From the NCBI GenBank assembly GCA_022813625.1, contig JAKLMB010000025.1:248001-312000 (forward strand): a DNA stretch of 64,000 nt, in the 5' to 3' direction. Made by a program: the position numbers and the translations under genes. This stretch comes from Aaosphaeria pasadenensis (Eukaryota > Ascomycota > Dothideomycetes > Pleosporales). The notes under the pieces were generated by a model that was not told the origin of the DNA, did not search any database, and worked only from the letters and a program-made list of their open reading frames with translations. Shown piece by piece: positions 12,813 to 23,757 of the stretch. The number at the start of each line of letters is the position of its first letter. Within the stretch, counting starts at the first letter, position 1.

Positions 12813-13688
12813 ATGAGCTTCCAGCCTTTAAGTCGCTCTATCTCCCTCTACGAGCCTCCAGAACCCGCGAAAGGCGAGCTGGTAATTCTCGCTACTTGGC
12901 TGAGCGGCACAGCAAAACACATAGCAAAATATACGTCACTGTACAGAGTTCTTGCTCCAAGAGCAAAAGTACTGTTGATACAGGCACCCCTCGACAGCTT
13001 TTTGGCCCCCTATCCCGTTCAAAGACGAAACATTCGTCCCGCGATTAGTCCGATTGCTCAAGTCTTGAAAGAATGCAAGTCGGAAACTCTTTCTGGGCAT
13101 GGATACTTCTCTCAGAGACCCCATATACTACTGCACATCTTCTCCAACGGCGGTGCAAACAATATCCTACAGCTTCTAAAGTTATGGAAGTCGGAAGTAG
13201 GCAGTCCTATTCCGCTTTGCGGTCTTGTCATCGATTCGGCCCTTGCAGTCGGCGGATATGAGCAAAATTATCGCGGCTTCCAACAGAGCATACCGAAAAG
13301 CCCAATATTCAAAATTCTCGGCCCTGTGGCTGCCAATTATGCCTTACTGGTCTTAGAAGTATCTATAGCACTAGGCAGGTACCCAAGGCCGGAAACTGCT
13401 ATACGACAATCTATCTTTGATGAAACGCTTGTGCAGGTTGGCAGACCTGACATCTTATCGGAGAATCGGATCTGCTACTTTGCTAGCAGAGCAGATCAAA
13501 ATACGCCATTTGAGGATATTGTGAGTCATTCTGAAGAGGCGAAGAAGCGGGGCTGGGCGGTGGATTTGCACCTGTGGGACGACACTGCACACTGTAACCA
13601 TGTGGGGAAACATGAAAGGGAGTACTTTGAAGCCTTAAGGAACATCTGGGCGCCAGAGAAACAGGACTTCGTGCGGTCGAGATTGTGA
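12813..13688 (+). CDS. DUF829 (TMEM53/PaxU-like) alpha/beta-hydrolase-fold protein
   Basis: A 291-residue protein in a single exon. I chose the ATG at 12813 because residues from there on match the usual start of the family, whereas the 49 codons upstream are serine- and threonine-rich leader. Family features visible are an early strand-rich block (ELVILATWLSG, used in the PaxU group), the nucleophile-elbow-like HIFSNGGANN, an ADQNTPFEDI acidic turn and a late CNHVGKH histidine site. That makes a serine-hydrolase-like fold plausible, although the true activity of DUF829 proteins is not established. Homologues such as PaxU occur in fungal indole-diterpene clusters. It lies between the efflux MFS and a P450, which fits a small metabolite locus. 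Confidence 0.8.
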   Translation: MSFQPLSRSISLYEPPEPAKGELVILATWLSGTAKHIAKYTSLYRVLAPRAKVLLIQAPLDSFLAPYPVQRRNIRPAISPIAQVLKECKSETLSGHGYFSQRPHILLHIFSNGGANNILQLLKLWKSEVGSPIPLCGLVIDSALAVGGYEQNYRGFQQSIPKSPIFKILGPVAANYALLVLEVSIALGRYPRPETAIRQSIFDETLVQVGRPDILSENRICYFASRADQNTPFEDIVSHSEEAKKRGWAVDLHLWDDTAHCNHVGKHEREYFEALRNIWAPEKQDFVRSRL

Positions 13689-14296
13689 TCAAGGCTTCAC
13701 AAAACAACCTTTTTCAAAGATATTCAACATCTGTGGCTAGAGGAACCAACGATAAGAACTGGCACGAAGGACAAAGATTGCTTCTTGGAAGCGACAAGAG
13801 CTCGTCCTCTTCAAGAATGGGAACTAGCGCATGATGTCATGTAAGTACAATTACATCCTGCACTGAATCCCTTGGCCTGATATAAGCAAGTAGTTGGCTC
13901 ATATATACAAGAGATTCTCTTTGAGGACTCAGTAAAGGAAATGCAAGGTGCTAAATTTGCTTTTGAGGCAGCAAGCATGTGGTAAATCCTGCAGCATTCT
14001 CATTATGGCTGCGTATGATTTGTGTTTGGTTAAATTTAGAAGGGCAATTGAGTTTTCATTATGACAATTTACGTGCCTCATGTATCTCGGTGGCACAGCA
14101 GACTGCTTCGAGCACCGATGTATCTGGGCGTGAATGGGGCATTGAAAGCACTGGCCCTTGGTCCTCGCAATACAAAACCGTCACACTGTTTGCAAACATT
14201 TCCTTTCTTTCTAAACTATTTGCAAGCCTGTTCTTGCATGTCGATCATAGGCAGTATTGAGCATCACTTTGCCCGAAGACAGTTTATGCCTCGAAG
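13689..14296. other. Intergenic between DUF829 gene and P450
   Basis: No open frame here looks genuine. It should contain the terminator of the DUF829 gene and the promoter of the downstream P450, which is on the same strand; I see no clear TATA box or repeat. Confidence 0.5.
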
Positions 14297-16001
14297 ATGC
14301 TTCTCTCTACTCTGAGTTCCCATTTACATTCTCCGATGGACTCTTTTTTGCTGTTTTTTGCATACGCTATGGTTTCCACATTCTTGTTCCTCGTCACTTT
14401 TCGAATGTGGAAATTTACGATACGGCCACTTCTACATTCAGAAGAACCTAAGGAACTTCCATACTGGGTGCCATACTTTGGTCATACATTTGCGTATGTG
14501 AGAAGTGGACACGATGTAGTCATGCAAGCAAAGTATGTTCAAACCCATACTGCATACTTGATGAAAGTTTCATGGTCTCACAAACTCATACAGAGAATAT
14601 TTCAATAACTCACGCGAACCCTTCGCGCTGCAACTCAAAGATCGCAGACTGTATTTCATCTTGCATCCGGATGACAGCACAGTAGTATATAGGAACGCAA
14701 CTTCAATGTCGTTTGTCAGGATCGTCGAACAGCTGCAGCGAACCTTTCGCATCTCCGCAACGACGATGCGGACTGCTTGGGCGTTGCCCAAGTCCAAAGA
14801 GGAGGATCGAGTACAGACTATCGCTGGAGTTCCGAACCCTGGTCTGAAAATCTTGGGCGATTTGAGCATGGAATTTTGGAAAACGCAGGTTGCGGGAAAA
14901 GAATACGGGGCTATCGAAAGAAAATTCTCGCACTTGATAGCAGACGAGTTGGCCAAGGAAGTTGCCCTCGCAGATGAAAGAGATGGAGTGCTGAAGCTAC
15001 TTCCACTCATGCAGCGAGTTTTCCTGGGCGCGGGTCTACGCACCTTCTTTGGAGAGAAGCTCCTAGAGGTCGATCCCGATATTGTAGCCAAATTCATCGC
15101 GTTTGACGATGAAAGCTGGAAGCTATGGTTCAAGTGGCCATTGTCACACAAGATGTTTGCAAATAAGCAGAGAGTGGAAGACTCTCTCGAGAAGTGGCTC
15201 AAATTGCCCCGGGAAGAGAGAGTCGGCTTGGCGTATTTGGTAGATACGATATTGAAAACACAATTGGCAATCGGAACTCCAGTTGAGGATTTGGCTAGGA
15301 TTATGCATCTATTGATCTTCATGTAAGTATCACTGGCCCCAGCTATAAGATCATCCCAGCATTTAAGCTGATTACAAGATCGAAGTATCAACACGAACAC
15401 ATACAAAGCTGCATATTGGGCTACTGCCCACCTTCTCACCAACTCTTCTATCCGAGATGATATTCAATCCGAAGTCTTTGAGGCCCGGCAGCTCATTGAC
15501 TCGCCTCGTCTTAGTGAATCCTATCTTAGCCACCTTCGAAACGAAACACCCCGAATAGCAGCTTTGTTGCACGAATCTCTTCGTTGCTACAGCGCCTCAT
15601 CCTCTATCCGGCTTACTCTCGCCCCAGTCGCAATTAGAAAGCGCGTCATTCCTGCCAAGTCCGTCGTCTTCATTCCTTTCCGTCCCTTGCACTACGATGC
15701 GGAGGTTTTTGGATCCGACGTCAATTTGTTCAATCCAGATCGATTCTTCAACGATAAAAAGCTCTCAAGCTCGCAGAACTTCAAACCCTTCAGCGGTGGT
15801 AGCAGTTATTGTCCTGGGCGGGTGCTTGCCAGGGTGGAATTTGCGGCCTTTGTCGGAGAACTGCTTGGTGCGTATAATGTAGAAGTTGTAAGCGAATGCA
15901 GGGTGCCTACAACAGATGAGAAAGTACCTACCAAAGGGATGTTGATGCCTGTGAGTGGAGAAGATCTAAGTGTAAAAATATCTTATAAGAAGGCATCATG
16001 A
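14297..16001 (+). CDS. Cytochrome P450, CYP7/CYP8-like
   Basis: Three exons: 14297-14532, 14594-15322 and 15386-16001. Introns are 61 and 63 nt with GTATGT and GTAAGT donors, and together they encode 526 residues; a second ATG at 14336 would give 513. An N-terminal hydrophobic anchor (about residues 17-35) points to the endoplasmic reticulum. The ExxR pair is ESLR, and the heme loop FSGGSSYCPG places the axial cysteine at about residue 464. The I-helix reads NTNTYKAAYW instead of the common AGxxTT; this Asn/Ala-Ala-aromatic form is known from CYP7, CYP8 and prostacyclin-synthase relatives. Substrate is unknown; steroid-like or oxylipin-like compounds are possible by family. No break is seen, unlike the neighbouring transporter. 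Confidence 0.88.
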
Positions 16002-16638
16002 CGCAAGAAGGACAACTAGAAGGTACAATCCGGAACGTTGGTGCTGTGGAGCTTACAGGATGAACAAAGATATAACTCCAGTATTTTGTCGCGATATCAA
16101 TCACGCCGGATAGTGTAATCAATTAATAGTCATAGTTGAAGGCTTTATCGCGGCTTTAAATTGTCTCTCTTCAGATTATTTTCCAGTTTATTAATGCTCG
16201 ACTTGCTCGTTTGCGCGACCGTTGAAAGTTGGGCTACTCGTCTTACTGAGCGACCCTTGGTCAGGCCAAAACAGGTTGCCTAAATCGTGCATTTATCTGT
16301 AAATGAGTGAATTATTCCTCAAATGACATATCACGTATGTTTGAGGCTTATATAAATCGTCAGCAGAACAAGAAAATTCAAGGAAAGCGCCATAGTGTAG
16401 AATAGTTGAGCTTATTGGACGTTCAGCTTGAGTGTGGACGTTTGATCAAGGTTCTGAAGGGCTCCACACGCTATGATGATGATGCGGTGACCACCTCCGA
16501 TCTAATTGCACCTCCGCTATCGTCAACAACGACTGCTCTGTCTACCACCTCCTCTACTGTACGTGCACGACCGCGGCAACGGCTCCTCGCTCCTGCACAA
16601 TTGCATTTGAATTTATCTTCAGGTCATGTCGTGCCACG
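16002..16638. other. Intergenic, SLX4 promoter region
   Basis: No gene is supported. A TATATAAA box at about 16349-16356 lies roughly 290 nt before the SLX4 start codon and is the best core-promoter candidate. Confidence 0.45.
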
Positions 16639-19477
16639 ATGGCTACGTTCGACCTTGTCCTCCTGTCATCATCCCCGCCGACCACTAGCAATGATGCACG
16701 GCAACGATCGACTCCTCCAAGCAACCAGCAACGCGTCGCATTGCCCGCCCCATCCCCTCCTTTCCTCCCTACAAATGCAAGTAGCATGGCACAGCTATCC
16801 GGCGCGTTAAGATCGGGATCTCGCGCAGCTCTCATTCCTGAGGGTGCGGTTACGGGGTTTGCCACCGCTGGGAGTCTGTTCCGGTCGCACCATTTTGACC
16901 TCACCACTGAAGATTCCCCTCCAGCACCAGCGGCAACATCGCGCCGTGCAAAATCCCAGGAAGACGATCGAAAGCCTACGAGGCCCAGGAAACAGCCCTC
17001 CAAAGCGAAAGCGAAAGCGAAAGCCACAACCGATGCCGACAGCATTGAACCCAAGCCTAGGAAAGGCAGGACTCGCAAGGTCAAGGAAAGCAATAAGGAC
17101 GGCCTGCCTGCAGCACCCACCACTTCTGCTCATTTTTCTGTCGTTGAGCCCTCAATCACAGACAGCGCCCCAGTTGAATGTGCAGCACCTGCACCGAAAG
17201 CCAAATCCACCAAGCCTCGCAAGCCTCGCGCAGCAAAAGAGCCGAATGCAGACAACGTTGGGGAAAATGAGACGGGTACAAAGATAGACAAAGCCAAAAG
17301 AAGCCGCAAATCAGTGAAAACTCAAAAGGGAAGCGTGGTATCTGAACATTTTGGGAATCTGGTTCAACAGGTGGGGTTGTCTTGCGATGGGAAAGAGCCT
17401 CTTGGGGTAGCCTCTGCCTTGCAAGAGGCGCCGCCATTGCCGGCAACAAACAACTGCAATGAGAGCCTGGAGGTCGAAGAGGCCGTAGCGCGCCGGCGGG
17501 ATTGGACACCTGTGAAAGATACCAACCCTGAGATCCAGGATCATTGCAACGAGCCCAGCATCAGGGCGGAGAGTGGCTTGCCGGTGCAAACGAATTCATT
17601 TAGCAGTATGCTCACAAGCTTTACATTTGAGACTATAGAGGCACAGGACACCGCCGATGGTATCTCGAAGAACTCGAAGAGCACTACGTCGACAAGGAAA
17701 CGAAGAGTGGAGGTGAGTTGATGCAAGCGCACAAGACCACAGTCCATACTGATGATCCCAGCTTGTCGAAGGCCCGAACAATCAGCCTGCCTCCCGAGAC
17801 TCTTCTCCCGTGAAGAAAGCGCCAAAGAAGAAGCCGAGGACAATAACAGATCTTGTGACAGGCCAATATGCAGCTCAAGAGGCCGATCCGATCTCGAACC
17901 TAGAACCGAAGGGGTTCTTTGAATCACGTGGAAATACAGTCAAGATTCCCTTGAATGATGTATCAAATCGTCAAACGGGAACAGCCACGAACAAGTCAAC
18001 ACGTAAGCCACCGACTTCAAAAGCAGCAGCGAAGAAGAAAAGCTCGAAATTACAGAATGGATCCAGTAAGCCGCCAGTGCCACCGAAGATGATGGCAGAT
18101 AAACTCCTTAGTCCGTCGTCGGCAATGTCAAAATTTAAAAAACAAGATGTTCTCTTTGGCACATCAAGTCAACTCGCGCTCGAAGAATCTCCATCCACAG
18201 TTCGCCAAATACAACAAGCCATTCGGGAATCCGAGCACGACTTGGTTCCGTTCTCCGGAAGCCTATTGTACGCCCAATCACCTGCCTCCAAAGGCATCAT
18301 GTCAAGGATGCAAAAGCAAGATGGTAAGCGTGGCCTCTGGGCCGCGAGCGCAAGGGATGAATGTGGCCAGATGCTTGAGCAGCAGGAGGACATATACATT
18401 CCAGAACCAGACCGCACTCAAGACTTACCCCTTCTTATGGACGATACCGTTGATGACCACCCTGACGAAATGCACATTACCGATACGATAGATGTAGGAG
18501 AGGATCGTGAAGAGATCATCCATATCTCGTCTGATCTTCCGACGCCACCTGCGATAGCGCTGGAAGAACGTAGAGAACTAGCGTACACCGATGCCGAAGA
18601 AATACTACCAAACATTGAAGGTCATACATCTGCACCAATACCCATTTGCGATATTAGCTCCGACTTTCCGGACATTGACGATATACCTCTATCTACGCAA
18701 CCGCAGAAGTGGAGCCCGCCTTCGTCAGATCCACCATCGAAGGGCACTTTCATATCTACAAGAAGAGGTCAAGGCCGTGCACCAAAATCGCATTCCGCTT
18801 TCCTCGTCTCAAAAGTGCCCACTCTCAACCCTGAATTACGACCAGAAAACGATACTACCCATCCGCGCACGCCGCCTAGGCCGACAGGGCGATTCGCAAA
18901 TATTGAAGAAATACTTGATTCCGAAGATGATGAAGCTTTGAGTCCAACCCCACCCCGGAACTCAAAGTTCATCAAATCACCTCCGCTGGCCCTAGTTCCA
19001 TTGTCGCTTCCAGACCACAAGCCTGCAACTGATAAAGAGAATGTTGATGAAATTCCTGTTAGCATAGTGCCGATAGTACATCTCCAGTGGAACGCCATCA
19101 AGACTAGCGTATTCAAGCAGATGACTTCCTCTATCCGAGCACTTCCTCCATCTATGAATCCCTTAGAGCCGTCCTGGTACGAAAGGATCCTAATGTATGA
19201 TCCGATCATCGCGGAAGACTTGACAGAGTTTTTCAACATATCGACCAGCATACGAGTGTGGAGAAGAGCTACCCAGAAACAAATCAAAAGTTTCAATAAG
19301 CAGAGGAAACTCCAGAAAGAGACGCCCTTGGTTGTAGAAAATGAGGAAGATCATGTCCTTGCTGTAGAGAAAGAGCTAGAACCTTGGATGGTACAACGTT
19401 GGTGCCAGGAAATGAGCATTTGCTGCATCAACAGAGAAGGAAAAGGACGAGGCGGCGCACGGAAAAGTCATTTTTGA
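16639..19477 (+). CDS. slx4: Structure-specific endonuclease subunit SLX4
   Basis: Two exons, 16639-17712 and 17762-19477, with a 49-nt GTGAGT intron at phase 0; 929 residues. Long stretches are disordered, rich in Lys, Ser and Pro, including an Ala-Lys run coded by repeated GCGAAA. The C-terminal 130 residues carry the Slx4-specific helical domain: a W-x-A-I-K start, then MYDPI, an EDLTEFF helix, and a terminal W-M-V-Q-R-W-C-Q-E-M segment. This is the region that in the family binds the GIY-YIG nuclease SLX1. By family, the complex acts in the nucleus on branched DNA, resolving flaps, replication forks and Holliday-type joints. Length is within the fungal range. Frame is intact across the whole gene. 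Confidence 0.88.
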
Positions 19478-20045
19478 AGCGCACGCCACTTTTGGTATGC
19501 TTGATTCTTACAACGCGATACCCTGAAACGAACATGATATTTCCAGTTACGATCCATTACGACTAGAATGATATTACGATTAGCCAAAAATTCGAGGACC
19601 TATGTGATGGTGTTTTTGACCTTGATCTGGAAATGCTCATGGCTGTCGCGACTTGATCACGAGATCACGTGCGCCTTTTGCTTGGCGCTTCCGCCCTTTG
19701 GATCTGTAGGCTGGTTTGGCGTCTGTAAAATTAAATTTCGCAAGTTTTATAAGCATTCATGATACAATAGCTAATCAAATCAAATTAGTGTTGAGTCATA
19801 CATAGTTGTAGTGGCGTTGCAAGTGTTCAAGACTGTGCAATACTATAGGTACCTACCTAAACATCAGAACAGCTGAAGGGAACAGTGCAGTGTCACAAAA
19901 TCGACAGATCAGAACCGTCTTGTTGGTAAACCACCCTTCAACAATGCGAATTGATCAACAGCACATCACGACAAAGCAGCATGGAACACTCTGCAACTAC
20001 TTCGCCAACTTTAGGCATTTCAGTACGACATTTTCCACAAACCTC
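19478..20045. other. Short convergent intergenic interval
   Basis: Between the 3' ends of SLX4 (+) and the siderophore transporter (-). I see only short frames and no repeats. Confidence 0.5.
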
Positions 20046-22014
20046 TCAAGTCTCCTTGTAGTAGAGGCGCTTCGCCTTAGCAAAAAAGCCATGCACCTCC
20101 TTCTTATTATCTCTATCCTTGATCTCAATTGGCTGTCCAGCCATATCGGTGTTTGTGATTGCATTTTGTTGTTTTCCTAGGTAGTAATCTATCGATTGTT
20201 AGCATACACGCCAGGTGCTTTATTCCGTCGGGAGTCCTACTAGGCATGAGGAGAGACGCAATAATGGGAATAATATTCAGTACAAGCGCCGTGACGAACA
20301 GGACACCGTTTGTTCGAGTGTATGCCCTGATGGCGCCTTGTCGGATCGGGTTGTCGAAGCGGTACTTGGTTCGCAGAGTCTTGATGCTACCGTAAAGACT
20401 TTGGATCGTCTTCTCGGGAACGTTGGGCAACTCATCACGCATATTCGATATCATGTGGGTGGTCTAGATCGATCCAGCAATCGAGTATCCGACCGAGGAG
20501 CCTAGTGTGCTCCAGGGGGAGAGGATGGCAATTACAGAAGACAGGTCCTCATGAGGGACAGAGGCCTGCGAACCAACACGTGCGCCGATGACTTGGAAGG
20601 AGTTGCAGCCGACGAGGATCTGAGAGAAAACGAGCGCGACGGTGTTTTGGGTGCTTCGCAGGTTAGTTGTCATCACGACTGCGTATCCGAGGAACTTTAG
20701 GACAGATCCAGCGACCATCAGGGTCTTGTAGCGATGGGTAGTGCGATGGATGAGGCCACCGATGGGGCCGAGGAAGCAGAGCGTGAGGGTCGTGGATGCC
20801 ATGAAAACGGTCCAGGCATAGTTTGACCAGTCTTTGATGACGTAGATGTACGACGAGAGGTACAGTCCGCGTATCGAGCTGGCTAGCATACCGATGGAAT
20901 CAGCGGCGAGAGCGCACATGAAGGCGCGGTTCTTGAAGATGTTTTTGGTCATGACAGGCTTCGGGGCGATGAAATACTCGTATGCCGCGAAAATCACAAG
21001 GATCATGAAACCGCAGACGACCATGGCGAGCATGGACGGGTTATTCCAGCCACCGTCGGCAGATTTGACGAGGTTGAATGTGAGAAGTATTAATGTGAAG
21101 CCTGTTCCCAAGAGGAATAAGCCAGCGAGATCGATGTCGATTATGCCCTGCCACCCCAATGCCACCCAGTGCCTGGCCCCTTTGACCTTGAAGCCCTGTC
21201 TTCTTGCCATTCCTGCTTCACCAAAGCTGATGACCCCAAGCTTGTCGGCACGACGCTGAACACCGTACAATGTCAGGATGGCGGGAATCAAGAGCACCGG
21301 CATCATGATGGCGAACATTCCCAGGCCCCATCGCCATTTATCGGGGATCATGGCATCGGCAATAAAACCATTGACGAACGTGGTGACGAGGAACGGGGCA
21401 CTGAGGAGTGCAGACCAGAAGGCTCGCCATTCGAGGGGCGTAAGGTCGGCCACGATGATGTCGCCGAGCAGATCGAGGCCAGATTTGCTGAAGGACGTGA
21501 ATGCTATCCCAACCGTGTAGGCAGCAATGTCATGGCAGGTGGCAGCGACAACGAATCCGATGATATAGAAGACTAGGACGAGGGCATAGCAAGTCGGACG
21601 AGACGTTATATCGGAAAGCTTGCCAAGGAAGGGCTTCGAGATGGCGCGAATGATGGCTGCCGCCGTGCTGACGGCACTGATTTCAGCGTGATGGTTGAAG
21701 GAGGATGCGGCGATGATGGTGAAGTTGGACGTGATTCCCTGATCAAGTGCATATGCAAACATAGTCAAGCCAATCGATGCGGCAAGGACATAGAGCAACA
21801 GGCGGCCTGCCCTTCCGGATTGATACAACACATGGCTAAATCGCTCGACCTTTGCAACACCAGGTGTTGCCGACTCTCTCGGTATGGGCTTCTCAGGGTC
21901 ATCATAGTCGGGGCTAGTTGAGCGTATGATTGTATCCTTTCCCTCAAGCTGTGGTGCCGGTGCGGCAGCAATAGCTTGGTCAGTCGGGGCGGTATTCAGT
22001 GTCTTGTCTGTCAT
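20046..22014 (-). pseudogene. Siderophore iron transporter (SIT/MFS) with a premature TAG
   Basis: The frame opens at ATG 22014 and runs 516 codons with features of the fungal SIT branch of the MFS: an acidic/polar N-tail, the first helix with FAYALDQGIT, KPFLGKLSDI in the first loop, and a SKSGLDLLGDIIVADLTPLEWR segment. By family this is a plasma-membrane importer of ferric siderophores. At 20464-20466 the frame meets TAG where relatives have Trp (SI-W-T-H context). The same frame continues to 20241, then a 64-nt intron (20177-20240) leads to a final exon ending at 20046, giving 634 codons if the stop were sense. The part after the stop keeps the conserved RQGAIRAYTRTNG stretch, so decay is recent. 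No adequate intron removes the TAG. A TGG to TAG change is C to T in a CpA step on the other strand. Sequencing error is the alternative. Confidence 0.85.
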
Positions 22015-22570
22015 CTTGTTTCAGCAATACTAGAGCCAGGAGATTCAAACCATCGCTATTTGACATACTGACTACCACATATATTCATTTCCACTTCAGG
22101 GCTGATCATCCACCAGATACCCCAGATTCTGGTGGCGCACATGCGTCGGAATACTCATTGTAGATATGGGGATGCTAGCATTGTCAATCTCAAAGCCACA
22201 GTCACGATGATTGTCATGAGCATATAATCGCCAAGGCGCACGTATGCCCAATGTGGTCTCATAACAGTTGATCATTGCTGAGCCACTACCCTGATTGATT
22301 AGATTAGATAAAAATTCTGCTCGTATAGCGCTCCTTGGCCGTCATAACTCATCAAGTGGCAGTAAATACGAGGTCGACTTGTGGGTTTCGCTGCAACTAG
22401 TTGCGGCCAGTGAAAAACTGGTACTTGACCCGCTAACATTTGGTAAAAAGCCGACATGGCGTTTCGAAGCGGTCCGACCTATAAGAATCGGAGGTATCTT
22501 CGCCGAATCTCGAAGTTGGCAGCGCCGGATACTCAGCACAGCATTCATTCCACAGCCCAGTAAAGCAGAA
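22015..22570. promoter_or_regulatory. Divergent promoter between SIT transporter and esterase, with GATA-type motif
   Basis: About 555 bp separate the two start codons, so one regulatory region probably serves both genes. At 22303-22311 the sequence ATTAGATAA differs by one base from the iron-repressor (SreA/Urbs1-type) GATA site ATCWGATAA. This would fit iron-dependent repression of siderophore uptake, but a single near-match is weak evidence. Confidence 0.4.
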
Positions 22571-23757
22571 ATGGCAGAATATCGACACCTAAGAAAGCCG
22601 CATCCTCAATGGCTTGAAGTAAGTTGCTCCAATAACTAGGCGACCTTCCCCTGCATTACCCTCTATTGCTACATGGGACGCACAATTACGATAATATCTA
22701 CCATACTTGCTACAAGGCATCTTCGACGCTGGGTTCTGTTGCCACACTAGCCAATGAAACTACCCCGCGCGGTACATCACTAGATCGCCTCCGTATTCTA
22801 TCACCTATTCCAACAGCTCTTGAACATCGCTGATCACACGTGCCATTACAGTTCCCCAAGAATTTGCCTCCCGGTACACGTATCAATCGTATGAGCAGGG
22901 AGCGCAAGGAAGTAACACCGGATCCCGCCCTTGACATCTCTGAGTTCGACATCAAAGCTCGCGATGGGTACGATATCCGCATCCGCTCCTATCGCAGGAT
23001 TGGCGCAGGAAACAAGCTCCCACTATTCCTCTACATGCATGGCGGAGGCTTCGTCACGGGATCCTTAGAAACCGATGATCCTACCTGCCGAGCCTGGGCG
23101 AAGTCGATTGATCTGCATGTTCTCAACGTCGAGTACCGTCTTGCACCTGAGCACAGCTTCCCATTCGGCTTCGAAGACTGCTGGGATGTTTTGTCGTGGA
23201 CGAGTACGCCCGAGGCTGCTGAGAAGCTCGACGTAGACCTCACCAAGGGGTTCCTCGTCGGCGGCACGTCTGCGGGTGGTAATTTCACTGCCGGGCTTGC
23301 ACAGAGGTATCTTTCGAAACAGATGTCGCCGCCCATCACTGGTCTGGTTCTCTTGGCTTCGTCCTTCTGCCATCCAGATGTCCGACCCGAGAAGTACCGC
23401 TCGCAGATTCTGAGTGTCGACGAAATCGACGACGCCCCTGGCCTCACGAAAGCATCTATCGAGTATTTCTGGAAGAAGTACGGCGCGCCGAAGGACGACA
23501 TACGCTACTCGCCGCTGCTTAACGATTCCTGGAAGGGCATTGCGAAGAAGGCTTATTTCTCGGTTTGTGGTTGGGACCCGAGGCGCGATGAGGAGTTGCT
23601 TCTGGGAAAGATCTTGAGGGAGGACGGCTTGGAGGTGAAAGAGGATGTGTACCCTGGTCTGCCACATGGCTTCTGGACGACGTGTCCAGATCTAGAAGTT
23701 AGTAGGGATTGGGAGAAGGACGTCGTTGGCGCCGTGAAGTGGATGCTAGAGCCGTAA
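22571..23757 (+). CDS. HSL-type alpha/beta-hydrolase (esterase/lipase)
   Basis: The bulk of the protein is one exon from about 22852 to 23757. It shows the HSL/ABH-3 signature: oxyanion-hole HGGG, the nucleophile elbow GTSAGG, an Asp in the CGWDPRRDE turn and the catalytic His in LPHGFW. No signal peptide is seen, so a cytosolic carboxylesterase is expected. The likely start is ATG 22571 (MAEYRHLRKPHPQW, a typical opening), followed by a GTAAGT donor at 22619. How that exon joins 22852 is unclear: a single 233-nt intron works in frame, as does a 21-nt micro-exon at 22751-22771. Read unspliced from 22717, the same frame is blocked only by TGA at 22831. Facing a siderophore transporter, it could hydrolyse an ester siderophore, but this is inference. 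Confidence 0.75.

Noticed and set aside
20435..20500. Possible intron removing the TAG in the siderophore transporter
   Set aside because: The only GT...AG pair is about 30 nt and would delete conserved helix residues, so it is too short and inconsistent with the family.
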